The notes: generated by a model not told the origin, from the letters alone. Positions 40,712 to 51,598 are shown, counted from the stretch's first letter. The stretch: 64,000 nucleotides of DNA from Stachybotrys elegans (GCA_020746835.1 JAGPNK010000015.1:62001-126000); one strand, 5' to 3'. Program-made: numbers and translations.

Positions 40712-42535
40712 TCAACCAGACCTCAAGGGATTCTGCCTTGTAATACTCCTAACATACAGTTCCGCTTCATTCCATAGCGAAGAACCCCTGTCAAATATAT
40801 TCGACAGCTCTTCGGACGATAGATCCTCGCACTCGGCACCTAGTGGATCAGACAGCTGTATGAATCTTGGTGGCTTGTGGCGTAGACCATCCAAAGCTAC
40901 CTCCCATGTGCCGCTCAGCAATTGGACACTCTCTAGCGCCAAGCTCAAAGAAGAGTTGCAAGAATTGCCAAGGAAAATCTGGAATTCGGAAAGGCGGAAA
41001 GAGACCCCTCGTAGAAACACATAAGATAGGTTTGGCCACTGCTGTAATGTGATGAGATTGCTGACGTCGAAAACCGATGGATCCTGAGATTCTTCCTCGT
41101 CTATCATGTCAACTACGAGTTCTTGGATGCTGGGTGTGTTAAGACAAGGTGCAAAAAGGTCGTGTACAATGCTTTGTCCCGATGCTTCATTTCTCCATTG
41201 CCGACATTTAAAGGAGAAGCTATGCAGTTGCTGCATTGCGGAAGGAAGTAGCTGTTGTGCCTCGGAACTTGGCAGCAAATCAGAAGGAGAAGTCACATAT
41301 GACAACTCGATATAGATTCCCTCAAGCAATGTTCCGAAGTCCTGGACTGCCATCGGAAGCTTGGTAATTGTCTCGCAGAGCCTTGGCACGAAGCCATGCT
41401 GATAGGCGGTATAGAAGTTCATTGGCTGAATGATATCCGTATAGATTGGCACATTGAGATCTTCACAGTTAAGGAGTGAAGTTCCGTTTGGCCCTGAGAG
41501 GTCCCAGTCGAGAAAATACAGGGTGCGTGCACGTGGCATCCTCGCTATTCCAGCAGCAAGTCTTTGCGCAAATTTTCCACTTTTCAGCAGCTCTTCTTGG
41601 TCGGAACAGAGCCTTTGATACTTTTGGTGAGCTGTTCTTAATAGTAAAAGATGTGTGTGGTCATTCTCGGTAAGATCTTGTGCTTGCAGCCCAGCAGCGA
41701 TTCGGCGCCACGATGCGGATATAGCTCTTAAGTTTTGTATTATACCGCGTCCAGTTTCTTCTGAGATGTCGTCGAATTCCCAAGACCTGATTCTCTCCAT
41801 ACCATCTGCTCGTCCTTGAAGCTGGGTAGCATGATAGAGAATAAAGTCGTCAAAATTGTCGCTTAGGATAGGATGGTAGAAATGTAATACAACTCGAATG
41901 ACACGTACTCCCTTGCTGATGATGGGATGATGCGATATCTCCTCGAAGCGAGACAAAGATGAAACCTGGAGGTCCACGGGGACAGAGCGGATAAACGACG
42001 AAGAGCTGACACGGTAAAATTTCCGGCAGGCTAGTCGGCAGTTTTTGATATCCTTGGAAGCAATACGCCAGAGGGTGGGCATGTCGGGCCGGAATCCTTC
42101 CACCAAATCAAATACTCCTGAGAGAATTTCATCAGGCAGATCTAATATGTGCCACTTCCGTAAGCTTGGTTTGGATATTCCGTTGATGGAGAGCCGGAGT
42201 TGATGCTGGATATCCTCAAGGATCCCTTTTCGGTCGCTTAAACATTTCAGTTCCTCTGCTAAAGCCGGGCGCGAATCAAACAGGCCTTTGCTTCTAGCCT
42301 CGATGGCCCACGCCTCTGAGCCTTCTTTATCATCCCAATGAGCCCGGCTGTTTGACCGAACCCAGTGTTCTGGACGATGTGGATTCTCCGAACTGTCTCG
42401 ATATGGCGTGCACAGATCAGATGTACGAAATAGGTCAAGCTGAACTTTGTGAAGATCATCATTGACCTTTAGGAGGCTGTTATAGGTGTCCCTAAGAATA
42501 TCTCGGTCTGAGGGGCTAAGAGTAGATGAATCCAT
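40712..42535 (-). CDS. F-box-like domain protein
   Basis: A 607-residue single-exon gene. The open frame reaches 42565, but the first ATG is at 42535 (MDSSTLSPSD). The N-terminus (about 1-120) is helical with a probable coiled coil near 90-112. An F-box-like domain at about 131-178 reads LDLPDEILSGVFDLVEGF, then KNCRLACRKFYRVSS (usual LPxEILxxIFxxL...xxCRLxCRxFxxxSS). The remaining ~430 residues have no recognised domain but show leucine-rich spacing typical of substrate-binding parts. It is expected to act as a Skp1-binding adaptor of an SCF ubiquitin ligase. No breaks seen. Confidence 0.8.
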   Translation of the reverse strand: MDSSTLSPSDRDILRDTYNSLLKVNDDLHKVQLDLFRTSDLCTPYRDSSENPHRPEHWVRSNSRAHWDDKEGSEAWAIEARSKGLFDSRPALAEELKCLSDRKGILEDIQHQLRLSINGISKPSLRKWHILDLPDEILSGVFDLVEGFRPDMPTLWRIASKDIKNCRLACRKFYRVSSSSFIRSVPVDLQVSSLSRFEEISHHPIISKGVRVIRVVLHFYHPILSDNFDDFILYHATQLQGRADGMERIRSWEFDDISEETGRGIIQNLRAISASWRRIAAGLQAQDLTENDHTHLLLLRTAHQKYQRLCSDQEELLKSGKFAQRLAAGIARMPRARTLYFLDWDLSGPNGTSLLNCEDLNVPIYTDIIQPMNFYTAYQHGFVPRLCETITKLPMAVQDFGTLLEGIYIELSYVTSPSDLLPSSEAQQLLPSAMQQLHSFSFKCRQWRNEASGQSIVHDLFAPCLNTPSIQELVVDMIDEEESQDPSVFDVSNLITLQQWPNLSYVFLRGVSFRLSEFQIFLGNSCNSSLSLALESVQLLSGTWEVALDGLRHKPPRFIQLSDPLGAECEDLSSEELSNIFDRGSSLWNEAELYVRSITRQNPLRSG

Positions 42536-43019
42536 GTTCGAAACCCTTTCGTGTTCGTGTATCAAGCTGAATTGAATGCGTTGGGTTTGAGACGGCTAGT
42601 GAAGGGAGGGGAGGCTAGAGAAATATGACGTCTAAGACTGGATGCCGCCCGATGATTTGCCGGTATGGCATGCGGCCTGACATCCCAGGCATTACCCCAC
42701 CAATAAGCACTAGAAAGCAAACTCAAACTTGGTGCAGGGAAAAATTTGATTTTGGATAGTTAGGGGACCAGCCCCAACGCATACATATTTTGCCTTCAGC
42801 TGCAATTTGAAACTGCCGAGATAGTAGTTGGAAGCGGTCAAAGTGGCTACAGCGATCACGCCGAAGGATTGGAACAAGTCTGGACCACCTCAAGCGCTCA
42901 CAAGAGGATGTCCATGTCACTCCTACAATTAGGTTCATAGGCAAGGGAAGGCAGACAAGCAAGGATTCAGTTCGAGTTCTCCATCTACTCTTATCGGTGA
43001 ACTGCCATCTGATTGTCCC
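42536..43019. other. Intergenic, no gene seen
   Basis: Probable promoter of the minus-strand F-box gene. No supported ORF. Confidence 0.35.
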
Positions 43020-43285
43020 TGATAAGAATCCTCTCCAATGTGCACGAAAGGTTATTCCGTACTAGGTCTGTATGGGGATGCTCATCACCAAGGATACACT
43101 GCATCTTCTCTAGTGCCTCCCTAACACAGCTACTGCCTCATGAAGCTTTCCTTGACCACCAAGGGTTGCCACAAGGTTGTTCATGGCCAGGATAGTATCA
43201 GGATGCTCATTACCGAAGATGTACTGCCTTTTCTCCAGCACCTCTTGTTGCATTTGTCGGGCCACTTCCCAGCGCCCAATATCAT
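43020..43285 (-). pseudogene. TPR (kinesin-light-chain type) relic
   Basis: The minus strand reads EVARQMQQEVLEKRQYIFGN then EHPDTILAMNNLVATLGGQG and KLHEAVAV, two NLR-style TPR units. A TAG breaks the frame, and the next unit resumes in another frame (EALEKMQCILGDEHPHTDLV). It is the tail of a lost STAND/NLR-type gene; no NB-ARC remains nearby. Confidence 0.65.
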
Positions 43286-43843
43286 ACGCAGTGGGACCAT
43301 CACTATCATTCGCAATATCCGAACCTAATGCAGAGACGTCGCGCTAGAAGAGCTTTGACTTAAATCAAAACCATAGAATCTTTGTGACTTTAGCAGCCTC
43401 CGAGTATAGCCCCGGCTGTCTTGCCTGATGGGTGATCTGCTACGAATATTTGGAATCCCGAAGAAACAACCTCCTAACGACATGGCGAACCCCGTCAAAC
43501 CCCCTGGCCTTATATCGTTCTATAAGTCAACAAGAAAGTCAGTAATCATTCAGGCAGAGGTTTTCACGCAGGCGCGTCTTCCCTAGGAATAGCCGCCCTT
43601 GACTTCCTGCCTGGCCGTAGATGGCATTTGAATATGCCTTCAGAACGAAGGCAATGAGTTATTTGCATGTAGCTCGGTCCTGGTATCTACTGAACCCAGG
43701 CGGATAGATTATTCCCTGGATTATGGCTACTTTGCGATGTGCGGCTTAAGCGGTCATTATTAAGTACTCCGACAACTCCGCGGCCTTTGCAGAGCGCGGA
43801 AAGATCAGATCGACCCTGCAATAACAATTTATAGAGAACAGAC
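43286..43843. other. Intergenic, no gene seen
   Basis: No supportable gene. Confidence 0.35.
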
Positions 43844-45160
43844 TCAAAGCTTCTTCACATTACGCTTCTTTTTCAGAAACCTATTCCGGCCTCCAAGACT
43901 GTTCCAATACTCAGTCAACGCAGTTGGGGCGATCTTCTTGAGCTTGGGCTCTGGTTCGACAGTAATATCAGCAGGGGAAGCAGGATATCCGACCCACTGA
44001 ACTTGGAATTCGAAGCCCCTGGGACGTTGCCTTTCATGGTGCAGGACCTTGAAGACGTGATAGACTTCGGGTGGGGCGTCTTTGGGCGTGTGAAAGAGAA
44101 CCTCAGTGCGTCCGCCGGCGTTCTGCCAATAGTTGTACAACAAGTCGGCCGCGCCTAACTGAATTTCTCGTTCAGGTTCCCACGTCGCTTGTTCCGCAGA
44201 TTCCCCGGCCCAGTGAACAAGGAGGTCGACGCTACCATCTTCAACCATTCTGTGGTCGAGCAGGGCGACTACTTCATGCTCTTCCCCATCGTAATCTTGA
44301 TTTGTCTCCGTGATCTCAGTCACGTCATTCTTGGGGCCTGATGTTTGTTCTCCAGGATTTGTCCTGGCACCTGCGGCATTATCCTTGGCTGGGATATTGA
44401 GAAGGCCTACAAAGAAACAGGCATGGTTAGAACAATAATCTCAAGCAGGCGGTGAACTTGACGAAAAATCCAGCCAACCTTTTGCACTGGCCATATCGGC
44501 CATGCGGGCTGGATGAGAAGTTGACTCTGCAGGTGGTTGCCCAGGCTGTGCATAGGAGGTATCTGGTAGATAAGTGTCTTCGAGGTCCGAGACCGTGCTA
44601 ACACTGCATTTTTCAGCTTGTTGTGGATTTGTAGAGTTGCTCACGGTGTAGCTGCGACGCTCTGTGTTTGCAATCAGCAGGGGGAAAGAATTCTACTTGG
44701 GACTGGTAACAGACTGATATTCCTGGTGCTCCTGGTGGTGGCGTCTGTGGCATTGAGCAACTTGCGTGCCTTAATGTTGCCCCGTGGCGTCCTGTCTATC
44801 TCCTCATGAACTGCTGAAGCCGAGGCAGAACCCGTTAGTAGAGAACACCGTCAAATTCTTGGGCAAACAGAGGCACGAACCATTGTAGGGCCGAAGGCCG
44901 TCATAACCGACCGGCTGGGCCTTGCGCTTGAGACCATGCACTTGCGACTGGGGGACGGCGTCCTTGTTCTCGTCGAGAGCGTCTCCGTTGATAACTTTAC
45001 GCAAGGGAGAGGCGGTCAAAGGTGATGAAGTTTGGCGCATGCGATCGCGGAATCCTGATAACATGACGTGGAGGATCTGTGGTGAGACGTTGCAACAATA
45101 GCGCTGATGCGACGAGGAATGAAGATGTTCAATATGAGATTGGTTCGCGAATCGGGTCAT
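43844..45160 (-). CDS. Double chromodomain-like protein, four exons
   Basis: The hand-built model on the minus strand has exons 45160-44881, 44813-44715, 44661-44479 and 44406-43844. The introns are 67, 53 and 72 nt; the first has a textbook ctaac branch site, and all phases fit, giving 374 residues. The C-terminal exon carries a chromodomain at ~231-287 (HEVVALLDHRMVEDGSVDLL, then WAGESAEQATWEPE). A second chromo-like fold lies at ~303-366 (YHVFKVLHHERQRPRGFEFQ, then VQWVGYP), followed by a basic KKKRNVKK tail. The layout recalls small HP1-like or fungus-specific chromodomain proteins that read histone marks or DNA-bound chromatin. In the first domain some aromatic-cage positions look substituted, so methyl-lysine binding is uncertain. 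The exact start is uncertain, because the open frame extends to 45175 without another ATG. Confidence 0.6.
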
Positions 45161-45179
45161 CAGCCAGTTCTTCAACTCC

Positions 45180-45436
45180 TTGGTTAACGGGGTTCGAGAA
45201 CAGCCGAGGCTCGCTCCGGCTATTAGTCCGAAATTTACCCCACTTCGCTGACATCAAACGCTGACCAGCTGTCCCCAATAATCCCGCCTCAACCTCATTC
45301 TACCCGTGGCCGGCGCCCTCGTGAAGAATGTCGTTCTCTGCTACTGTACAAAAGTTTTCAAGTCCAGCTTGGGCGGCCGGGGCCGCCCTGTATGCTGATT
45401 CCTTGTATAAAGTCCGTGTACCTGCAGTCTCCCCCC
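45180..45436 (-). mobile_element. Tad-like LINE 3' UTR fragment
   Basis: Matches 27633-27880 in the same (minus) orientation, for example gctgaccagctgtccccaat, cctcattctacccgtggccg and cgtgtacctgcagtctcccc. The terminal ~75 bases of the element, including the tail, are missing. It lies directly upstream of the chromodomain gene start and could affect its promoter. Confidence 0.7.
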
Positions 45437-46343
45437 AGCATATGACAAAATGAAAACTTGATAGGAGCTGTTTCTGGACCCTTGCCAGAATGACCCACAG
45501 TTCAGGAAATGGCTACAGATAGGCCTAGGCCATCTACTTCGCTGTGTTTCCTATTCTTTAGAAGAGACTTCAACATCTCTTAATAGCTCCTCGGCTAGCT
45601 CGATCGTAGTGACAAGGGGGTAGGTAGCTAAGCTACGCACTATACCTTTGAATGTAATAAGGCTCCTCTCTTGTACAGTACCGGTACCTACATATCCGAA
45701 TGCGTCGTTGTAACGTTAGTTATACATAATCTTCGCCTTGATGCAAATTGATCAATTGGAGCGCCACGTGGACAGCAAACGGGTGGCGGAGTAGCGATCG
45801 CTTATCTGCTTTTTGGGAGGTGAGGTAGTTGGCACCCTCGAACTAACGAGTGGTAGCCACCACTCGCCTTAGCTAGTTACGGTCGCACTAGATGTCAGAG
45901 GCATTTGTTGCGATACAGCAAAAGTGAAGTACTCCACTCTGTCATGGACACATAGTGTGACAGTATTAGGAGCTAGGTGGGGGACGTGGGTGCGGAGATC
46001 TACTTTCTGCCTACACTCAGAATAAGCAGGGCGAGCGACGGCGTTTCGCTTCGAGGCGATGGTCATAACGAGACATCAGTAGCGTAATTCACATCAAGAA
46101 AGTCGCAGAGCCAGCGTCCACAAATATCTTCCTTAGTCATCATAGCCGGCTGCATTCTGCCGTGCCTGACCGCCCGGTCATAACATGTGTCGTGGCAGGC
46201 ACCCGAGACTTGCGTAACGCATGTGGGGCGGCACACCATGACGGCCTCCCATAAAACCGACAACTGGCGATTTAAACTACTGTACAACAAGTCAAGTTCG
46301 ATCATAACTGCGAAAACCTTAGAATTCATAATGCACAGCAGAT
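45437..46343. promoter_or_regulatory. Intergenic / probable promoter of HET gene 2
   Basis: No supportable gene. A minus-strand ORF 46329-46063 has an ATG and several Cys but no recognisable family. A short out-of-frame uORF starts at 46331 and overlaps the HET start codon. Confidence 0.35.
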
Positions 46344-48257
46344 ATGAGTGCCGATCTCAGAATTGACGTACGCCAAGCTATTCGGTATTACCACGACAGC
46401 ATCGAAGGCCAAGTTCGAAGCCGGAAGAGAAAGCAAATTCACAACGAACTAGACGTCGATGTCCCCCCAAGTGCGACACGTGGCCCTAATTTTGAGCGTA
46501 CCTACGGCCATTTGACGATCGGGTATGCAGCAGAATGCACTCGAGGAGACTTGTGCGGCCGCTGCAGAGCCATAGATTTCAGTATTTTCGATCAACATGA
46601 AATAAAGCTCCCGCCCGATGGGTTGCCTCTCTTGGCTTTGGGACAATTGACAGCAGAGACGGAGACATCGACATGCGAACTATGTCGATTATTCGCCGCG
46701 GTGAGGATACCTAGGGAGCCGCTGGTTGGGCATAGTAAGAAAGGGTACCATCTTCGAGCTTTTCACAGTACCGCAATGTGTGGTCATGGACCCAAAAGTG
46801 GCAGGAGAGGCGTCTTGCTAAAAGTCGTCACGGGCGGTCCTCGGAAACGACTGACTGAATTCTTTCCAAGATCTGCTTGCATGGTTGGAGCTTCCATTGT
46901 CTGCGTTGCTCCTCCACACGCCGAGAACGAAGAGGTGCACTCTCTGCATGGGTCGATGCTGCAAACCAAGCGAATAAGTTACGACCACGTCCGCGACTGG
47001 TTGCATCACTGTAATAACCACCACATCCCCGGAAATTGCGCGCTTTCGACATGTCGGCAAGGTCGCCCATTGAGGGTTATAGACTGCGATAAGCGGCGAG
47101 TGGTTAACTACAGACCAGAGTACAAGTATTTCGCCTTGAGCTACGTATGGGGAAGCTCAAAGCAAGAGAGCTCAACAACATGTTCGATGACTGTTGAAGG
47201 AGCACTTCAAGACTCTGTTCCCCCGGTGATAGAGGATGCTATGGCAGCCGTTATTCGTCTTGGGGGGTGTTACCTTTGGGTGGACAAATACTGCATAAAT
47301 CAGCAAGGAGACAAAGAGAAGCACAATCAAATCAGCATCATGGATGACATCTACGAGGCCGCCTATGCTACCATCATTGCAGCTCCAGGGGAGGGTGAGA
47401 GAGCAGGATTGCCAGGGGTTTCGATCCCCCGGAGACTGCAGCCTGCCGCGGTAATTGGCCAGAGATTACTTGTTTCTACGCACCTACCGCAAGTCTATTA
47501 TCACATCCGACAGTCGGAATGGATTACTCGAGGATGGACATATCAGGAAGTTCTTCTCTCACGTCGTTGTCTTATCTTCACTGACGCTCAGGTATATTTC
47601 GCCTGTAGGAGCATGACTTGCAGCGAAGCTCTTCCAAGGACTCCACAAGCGAGGAAAGAGACGAGCCCCAACGGATTTACAATGATGAGCCGCGACATCC
47701 TTGGTAGTGAGGATGACGTGCTTGGAGTTGTGGGCCTTCGAGCCTTTAGCAGCCTGTTGGAGCAGTACACAGCCCGAAATCTGTCATTCGAGACGGATGC
47801 CATTAACGCTTTCCGAGGAGTCTTGGCCAGGACGCCGTTCCGCAGCTTTTGGGGTATACCACTGGCTCACCACGTGATTCAAGGAGAGTCTCCCCGCATG
47901 CTTGAAGCAGCCTTTGCCAGAGGCCTCTACTGGAAGCCAGCCTACGTTAATGAGACGTGGAGGTACATCTCTCTTAAAAGGCGACCACAGTTTCCTTCCT
48001 GGTCCTGGGCTGGTTGGACTGGCCCATCAACATATAATGCGCACAATGAGTTCGACGATATCTTCTCCAACTTGTCTTCAAAGAAGCTGCATCAAGAGTA
48101 TTGGGACATATTGCTGGATGGGCCGTCACACGACACGAAATTTTGGGTTCAAGGCGATGGCGAACGTCTAGCTCTCGAGAGGGTACTGTCATATACAAAT
48201 TCTGCCTGCGTGACGGGACCATTCAAAGCCGTAATCGTCGAGGCTCGCGTGTTTTAG
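46344..48257 (+). CDS. HET domain protein, prematurely terminated
   Basis: ATG 46344 gives 637 residues. An N-terminal Cys-rich part (~60-120, CGRC and CELC pairs) is typical of the large HET family. The HET domain at ~262-405 is canonical: YFALSYVWGSSKQ, then YLWVDKYCINQQGDKEKHNQ, ISIMDDIYEAAYATIIAAPG and WITRGWTYQEVLLSRRCL. The C-terminal region includes FPSWSWAGW, another family landmark. The TAG at 48255-48257 is followed in the same frame by family-like sequence to 48611, so the natural protein was probably ~755 residues. HET proteins act as death effectors in vegetative incompatibility. The core domain is complete, so the short form might still work. Confidence 0.85.
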   Translation: MSADLRIDVRQAIRYYHDSIEGQVRSRKRKQIHNELDVDVPPSATRGPNFERTYGHLTIGYAAECTRGDLCGRCRAIDFSIFDQHEIKLPPDGLPLLALGQLTAETETSTCELCRLFAAVRIPREPLVGHSKKGYHLRAFHSTAMCGHGPKSGRRGVLLKVVTGGPRKRLTEFFPRSACMVGASIVCVAPPHAENEEVHSLHGSMLQTKRISYDHVRDWLHHCNNHHIPGNCALSTCRQGRPLRVIDCDKRRVVNYRPEYKYFALSYVWGSSKQESSTTCSMTVEGALQDSVPPVIEDAMAAVIRLGGCYLWVDKYCINQQGDKEKHNQISIMDDIYEAAYATIIAAPGEGERAGLPGVSIPRRLQPAAVIGQRLLVSTHLPQVYYHIRQSEWITRGWTYQEVLLSRRCLIFTDAQVYFACRSMTCSEALPRTPQARKETSPNGFTMMSRDILGSEDDVLGVVGLRAFSSLLEQYTARNLSFETDAINAFRGVLARTPFRSFWGIPLAHHVIQGESPRMLEAAFARGLYWKPAYVNETWRYISLKRRPQFPSWSWAGWTGPSTYNAHNEFDDIFSNLSSKKLHQEYWDILLDGPSHDTKFWVQGDGERLALERVLSYTNSACVTGPFKAVIVEARVF

Positions 48258-48611
48258 GTGCGACTACGCAGGTACCGACACGAGAAGCCATCGCGAGCAA
48301 ATAAGGTCGATTTTCAAGTTTCGATACCGGAGAAGTATTGGGCCAAGGACGAAAGAGTTGCGGTCGATCTGGTCCTTGACGAGCGGCCAGACCGCGGCTG
48401 CCTTGAAGACTTCCTAGGGAAAATGTGGAGTGCCATGGTATTGTTCACAACGCCTTGGGAGGGTGATGATATGGGTGGCGGGCCTCAGTATACGGTGCTG
48501 ATTCTTCTGGATCGGGATGGAGAACAAGTCGAGCGCATTGGAACTTTCAAGATACCAGCGTACGTGCTTCATCGAATGCCTCACCAGAGGCGGGAGTTTA
48601 TTCTTTGTTAG
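48258..48611 (+). pseudogene. Severed C-terminal part of HET gene 2
   Basis: The same frame continues after the TAG for 117 codons (RYRHEKPSRANKVDFQVS, then EKYWAKDERVAVDLVLDE, FLGKMWSAMVLFTTPWEG and RIGTFKI), ending at a TAG at 48609. Codon use and content are clearly coding. The change CAG to TAG would explain the break. Confidence 0.7.
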
Positions 48612-48819
48612 TATGGATTGGACGGCACCAACTACATTCTGGACGCCAGCCCGCCCCTTGCTGCGACACTAGCATATGTTTGGGCCAATTTGGTTTGGTG
48701 CTGTTGGTTTGCGACTCAAGGGGTTGTCCGTTCGTGGTGTCAATGAAGGTCACTGCAGTCTGTAGATATCGGCTTAGTTTCGCGGCGTGCTCGAGATGGT
48801 TAGCTGGCCATTCCGGGAC
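48612..48819. other. 3' flank of HET gene 2, no gene seen
   Basis: Short anonymous stretch before repeat A copy 2. Confidence 0.3.
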
Positions 48820-48956
48820 CGGGAGCCATGGTATTGCCATGATGCCTGTGTAACTGGCTCTCAGTAATCCGATTGACCCTACGGGCGGGTGTTTTGCTGC
48901 TACAAAGGGCTGGTTTCAAAAATACGTTCTCGCTGGTTGTGAAGGTTTTTTTTTCC
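48820..48956. repeat. Dispersed repeat A, copy 2
   Basis: Matches 37010-37157, with transitions and a ~20-base gap (the segment tatgccacactgggccatgc of copy 1 is reduced). It ends in a T9 run. Confidence 0.65.
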
Positions 48957-49594
48957 CCTGTCAAACCATGTCAAGTATTGTTGCCCAAAGATGTGCTGGG
49001 CTGCTACGGTTCTCACCGCCCGTGAGTGACAGAGATCGGCAATTGCCATACAATTCCCATACTGTTTTAGTTTACTGATCGACTGGTCTAGACTCTGGCA
49101 TTGAGGCTGAGCAGGGGGGTGATGGCGGCAAAGGTACATCCGCGGGCTTTGCTTAACCACCCGCGCAGCTGTAAGATCTCTTCACTTGGCAAACGACGGA
49201 ACTTCATCGCATATGGTTGGCGCGCATATCCCGGGGAACGTCATCTTGATATAAGCCAAGCAGAATCATCTGATGGCGACCTCATCTTTGGAGGCACTAA
49301 TAAGCAGCCACCGAGTTGCCGTCACTACCGGCTGGTACCCCGACCTGTCAAGCTACAAGGAATACCTAGGGTCCTTGATTAGGCAAAGCTTGATTGTTGG
49401 GGACAAACTTACTTGGGTCCCAGCGACTGGCGGACGCTAGGTTGGCGCGCTTATTAGAAAATTACAGAGGGGGCCTGCTCGCAAGTCTTGGATTTTCAAA
49501 TCAGTCAGTCCAGTCAATCCAGGGGACGCTGTCACCTCTTAGAAATTTCCAATACACGACGACTCCAAGAGTCATCATTGAAGAGCCCAAATTC
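48957..49594. promoter_or_regulatory. Intergenic upstream of Zn2Cys6 gene
   Basis: No supported gene. The open frame of the next gene extends upstream of its ATG without a family match. Confidence 0.3.
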
Positions 49595-51247
49595 ATGACC
49601 CCGCGCCCCAAGTATAGCCGCGGCTGCCACGCCTGCCGCCGCATGAAAGTCAAGGTACGCATTCGGCCGCTGGTGAGCTTTGGATAACGTCATGCTGTCG
49701 TACTGCCAAACAAGACGGGAAGATGGCTGACCAGGGCTTTCTCGCCATGTTCGCAGTGCGATGAGCAGAAACCACAATGTAAACGCTGCGTCGGGGCGGC
49801 CGCAAGTGTCCCGGCTTCCCGGAAATCAGCAACTTCCTATCCATGAACTCGGACTTCGAGCAGGGCTCCAAACCCCTCCGAACCCAGCATATCGACAAGT
49901 TCCATGCCAATCTGCCTCTTCTTGCTAGCCCTGCATCAATACTGACTCCCTCGACCGACTGGGAGCAGCAAGCCAAGGCCTACTTCTTCGTCAATTTCGT
50001 TTCCCCCGACGTCGTGTCAACCGTACCTGGCCACATGTATTTCCTGCACTCCTTGCTGAGGGCTCACGGCCATGTTCCGGTTTTGCGAGATGCCATGCGT
50101 GCTGTTTCTGTGGCGAGCTTCGCCAATGTATCCGGGAGCTCGTCTCTTCAAACCTATTCGCATCAGCTGTATGGCCGGGCACTGCGATCCATAAGAGATG
50201 CCATTGCGTCATACACTGTTCAAGACAGCTCCGCCATCATGGCCTCAATGTATCTCCTGCAGAAACGCGAGGCAAGTCCATGACTTTTTCCTCGTGAGGT
50301 ATGGATGCCGTCTGAGCTGGCCACAGCATCTATGCGGGATAACGTCAATGTCCTTGACTCACAATTTGGGCCTAAGCCGGCTGCTGCAAGCTCGTACTCA
50401 AGCAAACCAAGCACCCTTGAGTACATGGGAGAGTCAAGTGCTTCACGCATTCCATGCTCAAATGCATCTGTACCGTATCAATGACGATTCGGGGACTAAT
50501 ACCGAGTGTTGGATGTCGTCGCCGGCCCTATCAAGCAATATCACCACCCCATCCCGCCTGGCTTCGTTCTGGGCCGTTCTCAGCCAGGCTTCTACGATAC
50601 CCAAGCAGATTCGTTATTTATCAAATGCTTGCGCAGACCGTGGCACTCAGCTTCGTAAAAAGCTTGATGAAGCTCTCTGTCTGGATTCTGAGTTTATTCG
50701 TTTCTGTCGAGAGTTTTCGTGGGTGAAGCCACCCGAGGAGAAGGGTGTAATAAGCTGTTCGGCTCCATCGGGAAAACCCAAGCGCGCAACCAGATTGTAC
50801 GTGTACAGCGATTTGCAGAGAGCTTGTTGCTGGATGATATGCTGGTCGAGCCGCGTCACCTTATTGAGAGCCATACTCACGGGTCTCGCTTCGCTCATTC
50901 ACGCTGGCATCTCCTACAACTCAGCGAGGGCTGCTGCAGCGCTGCGAGCCGACTTAATAGAAGTGGCGTACTCCATGGTACGTTCGATTCCATTCATGAT
51001 GGGGGAAATTGACTCGCTCGGCCGGTGGACAGTGAGCGGGACAGAAACAGCCCTCGGACCTTACTTATCAATATACTTTTTGGAATCTCTCATAATTACA
51101 TCCGAGCTTTCCATGGAAATCAGACTGTGGGCCTTGGATTGTCTGGGGAATATTGGTTGTAGATGGGGCATAGGATGGGCCCTCCTGGTGCGGCATAAGT
51201 ATATGCATCTCTATCTCCTACGCAGTCCGAAGGCTGCATTCATGTAG
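49595..51247 (+). pseudogene. Zn2Cys6 transcription factor, one-base frameshift in the cluster
   Basis: ATG 49595 (MTPRPKYSRG) leads into CHACRRMKVK. A 102-nt intron (49655-49756) joins to CDEQKPQCKRCV, five of the six cluster cysteines. The sixth, in GRKCPGFPE, is in another frame; one base is missing near the G-run 49793-49796. Downstream, QAKAYFFVNFVSPDVVS and LYLLQKRE are family-like. A GC-AG intron (50272-50326, donor gcaagt) then joins in phase to HLCGITSMSLTHNLGLSRLL. The C-terminus has AYSMVRSIPFMMGEIDSLGR, GPYLSIYFLESLIITSELSM and the typical ending WALDCLGNIGCRWGIGWALL. This is the layout of fungal Zn2Cys6 regulators with a fungal_trans_2-like region. Apart from the frameshift it is well preserved, so a sequencing error is a real alternative to a pseudogene. 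Confidence 0.75.
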
Positions 51248-51598
51248 CCACCCCACATTATCTTAGTCAACACGTCGATACATACAGTGACTTAAAATAA
51301 AAAAAATGAAAACCCACGGCAAATTAGATGTGTACTCAATTAATTTAACACTTACGTCATAGACATGGCACCTGAGCTATCTGTCAAAGGCCTCAGACAA
51401 GGTGGCCGCCGCAACAAGGCTACGAAAGCTGCGAGATATCTATTGAAGCTACAGATATCTAAGAGCTGTCGAGGACAAGATGTGGATAATACCTGCAGAC
51501 CTGATATCGAGCCTAAAGACAAGGTCAGGGCCAAATTTGAACCTTTCGACGTCCTGGGCCGCGATTTCCTTGTCCAAAACCTTCCACCAACGACCTTT
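51248..51598. other. Intergenic, no gene seen
   Basis: A basic ORF from ATG 51365 (MAPELSVKGLRQGGRRNKAT) has no recognisable family. It may belong to the element fragment that follows. Confidence 0.3.

Noticed and set aside
46063..46329. Minus-strand ORF upstream of HET gene 2 as a gene
   Set aside because: It has an ATG and several Cys but no family resemblance, no splice support and lies in the probable HET promoter.
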